Position numbers and translations under genes: made by a program. From the NCBI RefSeq assembly GCF_001189295.1, contig NZ_CP012159.1, positions 2,742,001 to 2,806,000 on the forward strand: a stretch of 64,000 nucleotides of DNA. The letters run 5' to 3'. This stretch comes from Chondromyces crocatus (GTDB lineage: Bacteria; Myxococcota_A; Polyangia; Polyangiales; Polyangiaceae). The notes beneath the pieces were generated by a model. That model was not told the DNA's origin. It made no database searches and saw only the letters and a list, made by a program, of their open reading frames with translations. Shown piece by piece: positions 15,906 through 23,278 of the stretch (position 1 is the first letter of the stretch; each line of letters starts with the position of its first letter).

Positions 15906-16895
15906 TCAGGTGGCCGAGAGCGCCGTGCTGGGTCCGGTGACCTCAGCCTCCTGCGGGCGCTCCTTGGCGCACGCCTGCGCGACGGTGACCTGCGCCCCGG
16001 GCTCGCTCGCGGCCCTGGCGTGAGGCTCGCGCTGCAGGACGGCCGCCTTGCTGGCGTCGCTGCCGTTCTGCTGCGCGACCGCGGTCTTTGGCGCCTCCGC
16101 AGTCTTCTGAGCCACCGCGGTCCCCTGCGCTGCCGCTGCGCCCTGACCCGTCACCTCGGGACAGCGGTTCTCCGCGTCATTCCCGCTGGACGGCTTGTCG
16201 GCCGGGCTGGGCACCTTCCTCGTGCGATACGAGGCGCGCTGCTGTTCGAGCTGCGCGTGGTAGGTCCCGAGCAGCTCCTGCTGAATTGCGGCGTCCTTCT
16301 CGTAATCGAGCACCACCTGTGCCGTGAAGAGGCGCATGGCCTCGTTCCACACACCGCTGGCTTCCTCCACGCCTGCGCGCGCCGAGCCGGCCTCTTTCCC
16401 GAGCATGCGACCGTAAAGAGCGATGTGCTCGAGCAGGTGCGCGCTCAGGTCCTGCATCCCCTGTACCGCGATGGCGTCGACCACCTCGGGCTCGTGAAGG
16501 GCCCCCCGCAAGGCGACGAGCTCACCCCACTGAAGATCCATCGAGGCCCTGATGTAGGCCGTGCCTTTGGGGAAGAGACGGGTGCGCAGCATGCGGAATC
16601 GCCCCAGGGCCTCGCGCTGTGGCGCTCCGAGGGGAACCACGCTGTCTTTGAGCACCTGCTCCCCTTTCTCCAGGTGGGCCCGGAACGAGGTGACCACGGT
16701 ATCGGTGGCTTGATCCACCCGCTGCGGTGAAATGCCGATGAAGAACCGGAGCCGCTCGCTCGCGTCGACGAGCGCTTCGGCGCGGAGCTGGGTGCTGCTC
16801 AGCAGCGGGTTTGGGCGGTTGACGTTGAGGGCGTTCGAGACGGCGTTTCCGACGACGAGCTTGCGCGGGTTGTCCAGCGTTGAGGTGGTAAACAC
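15906..16895 (-). CDS. Hypothetical protein with Ala/Gln/Lys-rich tail
   Basis: 329-aa protein of unknown family. The start is GTG at 16893-16895, set by a strong AAGGAGG ribosome-binding site five to six bases upstream. The frame is open further upstream but has no better signal. Residues ~1-250 look all-helical, with S-A-H-L-L-E-H-I-A-L-Y-G-R-M and E-L-L-G-T-Y-H-A-Q-L-E-Q-Q coiled-coil-like stretches. After residue 265 comes low complexity with repeated A-V-A-Q-K/Q-T/N-A-E/S-A units. No signal peptide or catalytic motif is seen. Such helical proteins with a degenerate tail could be structural or secreted cargo; nothing specific can be said. Confidence 0.68.
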   Translation of the reverse strand: MFTTSTLDNPRKLVVGNAVSNALNVNRPNPLLSSTQLRAEALVDASERLRFFIGISPQRVDQATDTVVTSFRAHLEKGEQVLKDSVVPLGAPQREALGRFRMLRTRLFPKGTAYIRASMDLQWGELVALRGALHEPEVVDAIAVQGMQDLSAHLLEHIALYGRMLGKEAGSARAGVEEASGVWNEAMRLFTAQVVLDYEKDAAIQQELLGTYHAQLEQQRASYRTRKVPSPADKPSSGNDAENRCPEVTGQGAAAAQGTAVAQKTAEAPKTAVAQQNGSDASKAAVLQREPHARAASEPGAQVTVAQACAKERPQEAEVTGPSTALSAT

Positions 16896-17160
16896 GAGAT
16901 CCTCCTTGCGTGCGTTGGTTGATGAAGCGTCATGACGTGATCGGGGATCAGACGCGCTTTTCTGGTTCACCAGAAAAATGCGGCCCGACGGGTGTAGCGA
17001 GCCCCAATGCATCCGCAACAAGAAAAATGTCGAAATCGCCATTTCAATGACCTGCGTCGCGACATCACGATCGCGATGATGCTGTCACTGGAAGCGGCGG
17101 GTGCAGGTCGGGCGCGTGTCGTGGCGACGCCGCGCAGGAGGACGACGCATTCTGGTTCGG

Positions 17161-17230
17161 GAGCGCAGGATTTCGACGTCTTCATGGGAGACATCGAGGC
17201 GCTGGAGCGCAGGATTTCGACGTCTTCATG
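17161..17230. repeat. 26-bp direct repeat, two copies 44 bp apart
   Basis: The 26-base sequence beginning GAGCGCAGGATTTCGACG and ending TTCATG occurs at 17161-17186 and again, identically, at 17205-17230. The 18 bases between the copies are unrelated. It may be a recent duplication or a pair of binding sites upstream of the 329-aa gene. Confidence 0.85.
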
Positions 17231-17688
17231 AGCCGAAGCCGAGGAGACGCTGCGCAGGACCTTTCTGCCGACCGACGAACGATCGACATGTCAAACCGCT
17301 CCAATGGATGAAAATCAAACGACAATGCGGCACGGAAGAGAGACGGTCGTTCGGCGAATGCAACGGCCATACCGAGTCGCTGCGTGACGCTGTCGTGCGG
17401 GCGCGATGGTGGGCGGAGGAATGATGCGTGCAATGGCCATACCGGTATACGTCGACGTGAAGTGAACGAAGGACGAGGAGGCTGCGGCGGGAGGAGGGGG
17501 TGGCAGGAGGATGCGAAAGCAATCGCTATGCCTGGTGCGGTCCGAGGCCTGGCCAGCACGGTGCATGAAGACCGTGGCCTGGCGCGTGTGGAAACCCAGG
17601 CGGGGAAAACGCAGCAGGCCGCGTCCTGCACGCTGCCCTGATTTCGGGACCGCTTCTTGCGATGCGGAGGGCCTTTGCGCGGAGAGGG

Positions 17689-18233
17689 GAGACGGCAGCG
17701 AGTGCCGTTCGGAGAAGGGGGCGACGGCAGTGGGTGCCGTTCGGAGAAGCGGGAGACGGTAGCGGGTGCCGTTCGGAGAAGCGGGCGACGGTAGCGAGTG
17801 CCGCTCGGAGAAGGGGGCGACGGTAGCGGGTGCCGTTCGGAGAAGGGGGAGACGGTAGCGGGTGCCGTTCGGAGAAGGGGGAGACGGTAGCGGGTGCCGT
17901 TCGGAGAAGCGGGAGACGGTAGCGGGTGCCGTTCGGAGAAGCGGGAGACGGTAGCGGGTGCCGTTCGGAGAAGCGGGAGACGGTAGCGGGTGCCGTTCAG
18001 AGAAGGGGGCGACGGCAGTGGGTGCCGTTCAGAGAAGGGGGAGACGGCAGTGGGTGCCGTTCAGAGAAGGGGGAGACGGTAGCGGGTGCCGTTCAGAGAA
18101 GGGGGCGACGGCAACGGGTGCCGTTCGGAGAAGGGGGCGACGGCAGCAGATGCCGTTCGGAGAAGCGGGAGACGGCAGCGAGTGCCGTTCAGAGAAGGGG
18201 GCGACGGCAGCGGGGGCCGTTCGGAGAAGTAGG
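17689..18233. repeat. 32-bp minisatellite, 17 copies
   Basis: Seventeen head-to-tail units with exact 32-base spacing for the first sixteen. The last has one extra base, followed by a decayed fragment to about 18240. The unit has the form GAGACGGTAGCGGGTGCCGT followed by TCGGAGAAGCGG. Units vary at a few fixed positions (GAGACGG/GCGACGG, TAG/CAG, CGG/CGA/TGG, TTCGG/TTCAG, AAGCGG/AAGGGG). There are no unique spacers, so it is not a CRISPR array. Three units equal 32 codons, so long frames appear without being genes. Confidence 0.92.
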
Positions 18234-18300
18234 GAGACGGGTTGAGAGGTCGTGAGGGGAAGGGAGCTTCAGCTCCCCATCGCGGCTCCAGCCCTTGGCG

Positions 18301-19431
18301 TCAGCAGCCGGGGGCGTTGGGGCAGTCGCCGGTGCGGATGGTGGAGCTGCCGGTGCCGATGCCGCACCAGGTGGGCAGCTCGGGCGGGATGCCGGCGGAG
18401 GTGTAGGGGGACTCGCCGGGGTTCAGCCAGTAGGGGTGGTCGAGCGCGAACTGCCAGAGGGGGCCGTAGGTGGAGACGCCGGAGGGGGCGTCGATGGGGG
18501 GCTCGGCGTGCTGGCAGTTGTGGACGCACTCCAGGAAGAAGTGGCCGTCGGCGGTGAGGGCGGTCTCCAGGTTGCGGGAGGTGTCCTGGAAGTTGATGAC
18601 GATGCAGGTGTCCTGCGGGCCGCCCCAGAGCACCATCGCGGGCATCTTGTGGGCCGGAGGGGTCCACGGCTTGATGAAACCGCCGACGCCGCCGGACAGG
18701 GACAGGATCGACGACAGGTACTGCCCTCGGCCGCCGGCGAGCTGGCCGGTGAACAGGGCGCCTGCGCTCACGCCGGCGCTGGAGACGCACTCCTTGTTCA
18801 CGTTGAACTGCTCGGAGACGCAGGAGAGCATGTCGTCGAAGAAGACGAACTCCTCCTCCATGCGGGCGCTGGTCGCCGTGGTCTCGAAGGGCCACTTGAA
18901 GAGGATGTCGTCCTTCGACTCGGGGATGACGGCGATGAACCGCTGCTGGTTCACGGCGTCCTGGACCTCGCCGCGCGTGAAGAAGCCCTCGGCGCTGCCG
19001 CCGAGCCAGTGCCAGAGGAAGATGACGGGGAGGGACTCGGAAGGCTCGATCTCGTCGGGCAGGACGAGGAGGAACGAGCGCTGGTTGCCGCTGCTGGCGA
19101 AGGTGTTCGCGCCCGCGGTGAAGGCGGGGCAGGTGCCGCCGCTGTAGGCGGGGGGCGGTGGGGCGAGTGTGGCGCCAGGCGGGGGTTCGGCGCTGCAGCT
19201 CGCGCCGATGCCGCCGGTGGAGCCGCCCGAGCCACCCGAGCCTCCAGCGCCGCCGTCACCGCCCGTGCCGCTGCCGCCGTCGCCACCCGTACCGCCTTGG
19301 CCTCCCGATCCAGGAGGACTCGTGGTGCCGCTGCTCTCGGACGATCCCCCGGGCTCATCGCCACCGCCGCACCCGAGGGCCGCGATGAGCGTCAGCCCGA
19401 AGAGCCCCGCCAAGATCGCGCTCTGCGTCAT
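18301..19431 (-). CDS. PHB-depolymerase-like secreted lipoprotein esterase
   Basis: 376-aa exported lipoprotein. Signal peptide 1-20 with lipobox A-L-G-C (Cys21) is followed by a Gly/Ser/Asp/Thr-rich linker to about residue 75 and a catalytic domain. The nucleophile elbow is G-V-S-A-G-A (Ser222). Upstream W-H-W-L-G-G resembles the oxyanion region of LpqC/PHB-depolymerase-type esterases. Several Cys (80, 101, 204, 215 and C-terminal) suggest disulphides. The ATG at 19431 is chosen since the signal peptide begins there. It probably hydrolyses an extracellular ester (polyhydroxyalkanoate, acetyl-xylan or feruloyl); the exact substrate is undetermined. Confidence 0.78.
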   Translation of the reverse strand: MTQSAILAGLFGLTLIAALGCGGGDEPGGSSESSGTTSPPGSGGQGGTGGDGGSGTGGDGGAGGSGGSGGSTGGIGASCSAEPPPGATLAPPPPAYSGGTCPAFTAGANTFASSGNQRSFLLVLPDEIEPSESLPVIFLWHWLGGSAEGFFTRGEVQDAVNQQRFIAVIPESKDDILFKWPFETTATSARMEEEFVFFDDMLSCVSEQFNVNKECVSSAGVSAGALFTGQLAGGRGQYLSSILSLSGGVGGFIKPWTPPAHKMPAMVLWGGPQDTCIVINFQDTSRNLETALTADGHFFLECVHNCQHAEPPIDAPSGVSTYGPLWQFALDHPYWLNPGESPYTSAGIPPELPTWCGIGTGSSTIRTGDCPNAPGC

Positions 19432-19492
19432 CCCTGCTCTCCGCCTTTCCCGGCCTTGCGCCGCGCTCACGAGGAGAGGACTGCCGTCCCGT

Positions 19493-19610
19493 CGCGTCAA
19501 GGGAAGCGCGCACACGTGGCGTCGTTGTGTCGGGGGAAGCGCGCACACGGAGCGTCGTCACGTCGCGGCGTCGTTGTGTCGAGGGAGGCGCGCGCTCGGA
19601 TTGACGTGTC
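19493..19610. repeat. Imperfect ~32-36-bp repeats in divergent promoter region
   Basis: The spacer between the divergent esterase and serine-hydrolase genes holds about three imperfect copies of a unit containing GGCGTCGTTGTGTCG followed by GGGAAGCGCGCACACG. The copies are decayed and of unequal length. They overlap the place where one or both promoters should be. Confidence 0.5.
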
Positions 19611-19637
19611 CTTTGCACGGGATACGGTGAACTCAGG

Positions 19638-21224
19638 ATGCTCGTACCCGGGCCGGAGGGGGGGACGCTCCGTGGCGGAGCGACGTGGAGCAGGCGGCGG
19701 CTGCTCGGGCTCGCGGGCGCCTCGGTGCTCGTCGCAGTGGGGGCCTTCGGGCTGACCCGCGCGCCTTCGGGCTGCGCGCCGCGGGATCCGCTGGCGGGGC
19801 TCGACGAGGACGTGAACGAGGCCATGGCCGCGTGGGAGGTGCCGGGCCTCGCGCTGGCGGTGGTGAAGGACGACGTGGTGGTGCTCGCGCGCGGTTACGG
19901 CGTGCGCGAGCGTGGCAAGCCGGAGCGGGTCGACGAGCGCACGTTGTTCTCGGTCGCGTCGTGCACCAAGGCCTTCACCGCGGCGGCGCTGGGGACGCTC
20001 GTCGACGAGGGCAAGCTGTCCTGGGACGAGCCGGTCGCGAAGCACCTGCCCGAGCTGGTGATGCACGACCCGTACGTCACGGCGCACCTCACCGCGCGCG
20101 ACCTGCTCACGCACCGCTCGGGGCTGCCGCCTTACGCGGCGGATCACCTCTGGCAAGGCTCGTCGTTCGGTCGAGACGAGGTGCTGCGGCGTCTGCGTCA
20201 CCAGAAGCCCAGGGGCGAGTTCCGGGTCGACTACGGCTACTCCAACGTGATGTACATCGCCGCGGGGCAGCTCGTGGCTGCGGTGGCGGGCAAGGGCTGG
20301 GACGACGTGGTGCGGGAGCGGCTGCTCCAGCCGCTGGGGATGCAGGAGAGCACGACGCGCGCGACCGCGCAGGCCGCTGCGGGGAACCGGGCGTCGGCGC
20401 ACATGACGATCGAGGGGGAGGTGCAGTCGCTGCCGTCACCCGCGCTCGACAACGTGGCGGCGGCCGCAGGGCTTTGGTCGAGCGCGACGGAGATGGCGTC
20501 CTGGCTCCGCTTGCACCTCGGGCGGGGCACATTCGAGGGGAAGGAAGTCCTGAGCCCCGCGGTGGCGCGGGAGATGATCACGCCCCAGCGGGTGCTGTCG
20601 GTGTCGGAAGAGGACGAGGCGCTGGAGGGCACGCACTTCGCGGCCTACGGGCTGGGCTTCAGCCTCTACGACTACAAGGGGCGGAAGGTCGTGCGTCACT
20701 CGGGCGAGATGGACGGGATGCGCTCGCTCGTGGCGATGATCCCCGAGGAGCGGCTCGGCATCGTGGTGCTGACCAACCTGACGCCGCACGGTCTCACGGA
20801 CGCCCTCGTCTACCGGATCGTCGACGGCTACCTGGGTGCCCCCGAGCGCGACTGGAGCGGCGAGCTGCTCGCCCGGCACAAGGAGAAGGAAGCGCGGAAG
20901 AAGACGCGCGAGGCGGCCGAGGAGAAGGGACACGACGCGAACAAGAAGCCCACGCTGGCGCTGGAGCGCTACACGGGAACCTTCGAGGACGCGCTGTCCG
21001 GCCCTGTGGAAGTGAAGCTGGAAGGCGAGCGCCTGCTGTTCGCGTACAACGCGAAGTACGTGGCGGAGCTTGCGCCCTGGGAGGGCGATACGTTCTGGGC
21101 CACGTGGCGGGATCCCTTCGTCGCGACGTGGGCCGGGAAGAAGGTCACGTTCGCGGTCGATGCGTCGGGCGCGGCGCGCTCGGTGCGGGTGACGTTCGAC
21201 AACGAGGTGGTGTTCTCACGGTGA
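19638..21224 (+). CDS. Serine hydrolase, beta-lactamase class C-like
   Basis: 528-aa serine beta-lactamase-like hydrolase (PF00144 type) with a C-terminal DUF3471-like beta domain. A twin-Arg-like start S-R-R-R-L-L-G-L-A-G with a hydrophobic stretch to residue ~40 directs export or anchoring. The active-site triad is complete: S108-C-T-K111, Y201-S-N203 and H354-S-G356. A charged Lys/Glu hinge (about 415-440) separates the final ~90-residue domain. Members act as D-aminopeptidases, esterases or penicillin-binding-like enzymes; which one applies cannot be read from sequence. It is divergent from the PHB-depolymerase-like gene. Confidence 0.85.
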   Translation: MLVPGPEGGTLRGGATWSRRRLLGLAGASVLVAVGAFGLTRAPSGCAPRDPLAGLDEDVNEAMAAWEVPGLALAVVKDDVVVLARGYGVRERGKPERVDERTLFSVASCTKAFTAAALGTLVDEGKLSWDEPVAKHLPELVMHDPYVTAHLTARDLLTHRSGLPPYAADHLWQGSSFGRDEVLRRLRHQKPRGEFRVDYGYSNVMYIAAGQLVAAVAGKGWDDVVRERLLQPLGMQESTTRATAQAAAGNRASAHMTIEGEVQSLPSPALDNVAAAAGLWSSATEMASWLRLHLGRGTFEGKEVLSPAVAREMITPQRVLSVSEEDEALEGTHFAAYGLGFSLYDYKGRKVVRHSGEMDGMRSLVAMIPEERLGIVVLTNLTPHGLTDALVYRIVDGYLGAPERDWSGELLARHKEKEARKKTREAAEEKGHDANKKPTLALERYTGTFEDALSGPVEVKLEGERLLFAYNAKYVAELAPWEGDTFWATWRDPFVATWAGKKVTFAVDASGAARSVRVTFDNEVVFSR

Positions 21225-21242
21225 AGGCGGGGGCACTCGGTG

Positions 21243-21323
21243 GTGCGTGCAGTGCGTGCAGTGCGTGCGGTGCGTGCAGTGCGTGCGGTGCGTGCAGTGC
21301 GTGCAGTGCGTGCAGTGCGTGCG
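21243..21323. repeat. 9-bp tandem repeat, nine copies
   Basis: Nine uninterrupted units of GTGCGTGCA or GTGCGTGCG directly after the serine-hydrolase gene. Nine bases keep the frame open, but there is no coding evidence. Confidence 0.92.
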
Positions 21324-21377
21324 GAACAGCGATGTCGGGCGTCCGGGGACATGGATCGCTGAGAGGTCGTTCATAAC

Positions 21378-21392
21378 GCGGCGGTTATATAG
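21378..21392. other. Candidate left attachment-like site
   Basis: GCGGCGGTTATATAG lies where GC content drops. It matches 13 of 15 positions of GCGGCGGTCATACAG at 29285-29299 in the same orientation, at the other side of the low-GC block. The element is short and GC-rich, so chance is a real alternative. No integrase gene is visible in the window. Confidence 0.2.
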
Positions 21393-21640
21393 AGCCGCGG
21401 TTAGCTAGACCAATCGTGAGAGCCGTCGTCTTTACCTCGGCCGAGTCCAGCCCCTTACCGTCGTCCTCCGTGGACGTGAACAAGACAGAAGCGCGCGTCC
21501 CGCTTATCCACGATCTTGCGTCCCATCACGAGCGACCGTGGGGGCACGGGCGAGCGACATCATCCAGGCTATGCTGATGGGTCACGGCAAAAATCGCGAG
21601 TGCGAGGATTCCTACGCGTGTATCGCACGGCTACCGCATG

Positions 21641-23263
21641 TCATGCAGGGCCGAGTTTCTCGAGGACAAGCGAGATCAGCTCGGCCTTCGACATACTCCG
21701 ATCCTTCGGCCACAGCTCCCGTGCGAGCCGGAGCGCCGCGCCAACGCGTGGGCCCGGAGTAAGGCCCCTTGCGATGAAGTCGCTACCGTTAACCGGAGCC
21801 ATGTCGGCGATCTTGATGAGCCATACCTCGGCCAGCCGGCGAGCGGCCGACTCGATGGCGTCCTTGCTGGGGGCCGTCTTCCGCAGCGCCTCTCCCATTT
21901 CCTGAAGATGACTCCGGAGGAATGCGCCCGCATCCGTCGCAAGCCCGAGATCCTCAGCAGCTGCCTGCACGATCTGGCGCCAGCGCCACTCCGGCAGTCG
22001 GCCCGACTCCTTGTCTAGCTCACGCGCAACGTGCTCACGGTTCGGTGCGTCGAGGGCTCGGCGCGCAATGTGCGTCATTCGTCGGGTGACATCCTGCCAG
22101 GAGTCCAAGAAGCTTGCGGAGAGCGCACGCCAATGCTCGCGTCCCGGATCATCCGCCTCGCAGCGGTCTCGGAACCAGGCGATCACCGTGTTGTACGTGA
22201 GGCGGTTCTTGTCGGAGCTAAGGTCAAGGCCGTGCTGGAAATACGTCCGGAGGGCACGCAGATCGCGGAAGAAGCCCGGTTCGCGGTCGAACCGCAGAAG
22301 ACCATCGTCGCCGACAATTAGCTCGGAAAGCCTGAAGACCACAGGAGCAGCTGCATCGAAGTACTGACACGCTGCATACGACACTGCCGTCACGAACCAG
22401 CTTCGAGGATCGTGGGACGCGAAAGGTGCGATGGCGTCCTGTACCGGCGAGAAGAGCGGCTCGTTGCGCCAGTCGGCGTAAGCGCGATCCGTCTCGGCGA
22501 TGTCTGCCTTTATCATTTCAAACTTCGCGGCGAGCGACGTTTTTGACCGAATCGGTCGCGGAAAGGAGTGGACGCGAGGGAATGAGCTAAATGTGCTCGG
22601 CGGCACACTTGCGCCCGCGGCTGACTCCGCGACAACAGCACAGTGCTCGACCCAGCGCTGCAGCTCTGTTCGACTCGCCGGATCCCGTTCGATAAGCAGC
22701 TCAGCGACGTCCGCCGGGGCGGGATCGGGCCACGCTTCTCGGACAAGGTCGTGCGCTAGCGCCACTCTCACCGCGCGTGAAGTGTTCCGGAACTCCGGGA
22801 CCTCGATCGACGAGCATCCAGCCGCTGGCTTGACCAGGTCAGGCAACGCCGACACCGTGCGCCGGTGGATGGGTGCGACGACGGCGCGGCGCCATCCGGC
22901 GCTGAGCGCCTCAAGGCCCGACTTCCACGGACGGAGGAGTTCGTGGTGCAGGAGCGCGCCACCGTAGAGGAACACCGCCTCGCTATCACCGAGGGTCGTG
23001 AGCGCGCCAAGTTCGTCCGCGGTTCCCACGAGGTCGGTCCACACCATCGCGGGATCAGTCTCTTCGACGCGCAGCTCAAGCACCCGGCGCCGGGGGCGCG
23101 CTTGACGATAGCATTGCAGCAGGATGTCGCCCTCATTGGAGTGATCAACGACGATCCACAGCATCTGCGGAGCCTCGATCGCACGGTCGAGCGCTGCGTA
23201 GAAGGTGCGAACGAACCACTCCTCTTCGAGCGCAGAAACGGGGATGGCGAGCGTTGCCGGCAT
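21641..23263 (-). CDS. HEPN-like protein with CCA-enzyme-like tail, putative defence effector
   Basis: 540-aa protein, no family recognised by overall sequence. Residues 1-215 alternate strands and helices (L-W-I-V-V-D-H, A-V-F-L-Y-G-G, R-A-V-V-A-P-I-H) and may be a Rossmann-like domain. Residues ~245-420 are helical and contain L-R-A-L-R339-T-Y-F-Q-H344-G, an R-x4-H motif typical of HEPN ribonucleases. The end (about 482-540) reads L-I-K-I-A-D-M-A-P-V-N-G-S-D-F followed by G-L-T-P-G-P-R-V-G, resembling the C-terminal region of CCA-adding/poly(A) polymerases (consensus N-G-x-D-L ... G-x-P-G-P-x-I-G). No nucleotidyltransferase site is present. The gene starts 15 bases after the STAND gene, so they form an operon. 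Ribonuclease activity and tRNA targeting are inference. Confidence 0.6.
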   Translation of the reverse strand: MPATLAIPVSALEEEWFVRTFYAALDRAIEAPQMLWIVVDHSNEGDILLQCYRQARPRRRVLELRVEETDPAMVWTDLVGTADELGALTTLGDSEAVFLYGGALLHHELLRPWKSGLEALSAGWRRAVVAPIHRRTVSALPDLVKPAAGCSSIEVPEFRNTSRAVRVALAHDLVREAWPDPAPADVAELLIERDPASRTELQRWVEHCAVVAESAAGASVPPSTFSSFPRVHSFPRPIRSKTSLAAKFEMIKADIAETDRAYADWRNEPLFSPVQDAIAPFASHDPRSWFVTAVSYAACQYFDAAAPVVFRLSELIVGDDGLLRFDREPGFFRDLRALRTYFQHGLDLSSDKNRLTYNTVIAWFRDRCEADDPGREHWRALSASFLDSWQDVTRRMTHIARRALDAPNREHVARELDKESGRLPEWRWRQIVQAAAEDLGLATDAGAFLRSHLQEMGEALRKTAPSKDAIESAARRLAEVWLIKIADMAPVNGSDFIARGLTPGPRVGAALRLARELWPKDRSMSKAELISLVLEKLGPA

Positions 23264-23278
23264 CGTACGCCTCGCTTC

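Larger units (their letters stand above)
16896..18300. other. 1.4-kb gene-free stretch with two repeat families
   Basis: No gene is supported here; the small open frames have no RBS, family motif or neighbour support. The stretch contains the promoter of the 329-aa gene, a 26-bp duplication near 17.2 kb and a 32-bp minisatellite at 17.7-18.2 kb, each listed separately. The remaining 17.25-17.69 kb shows no recognisable structure. Confidence 0.6.
21225..21640. other. Gene-free left edge of the accessory island
   Basis: 416 bp between convergent genes with no supported gene. It starts with a 9-bp tandem repeat. From about 21370 the composition changes to visibly lower GC (for example GGTTATATAGAG). 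It includes a 15-base element with an imperfect match at the other end of the island. Confidence 0.5.

Noticed and set aside
17689-18240. CRISPR array
   Set aside because: Units are contiguous 32-mers with no unique spacers and no cas genes nearby.
17926-18255. Repeat-encoded proteins of about 100 residues in two frames
   Set aside because: They arise because three 32-bp units equal 32 codons without stops; no RBS or start context.
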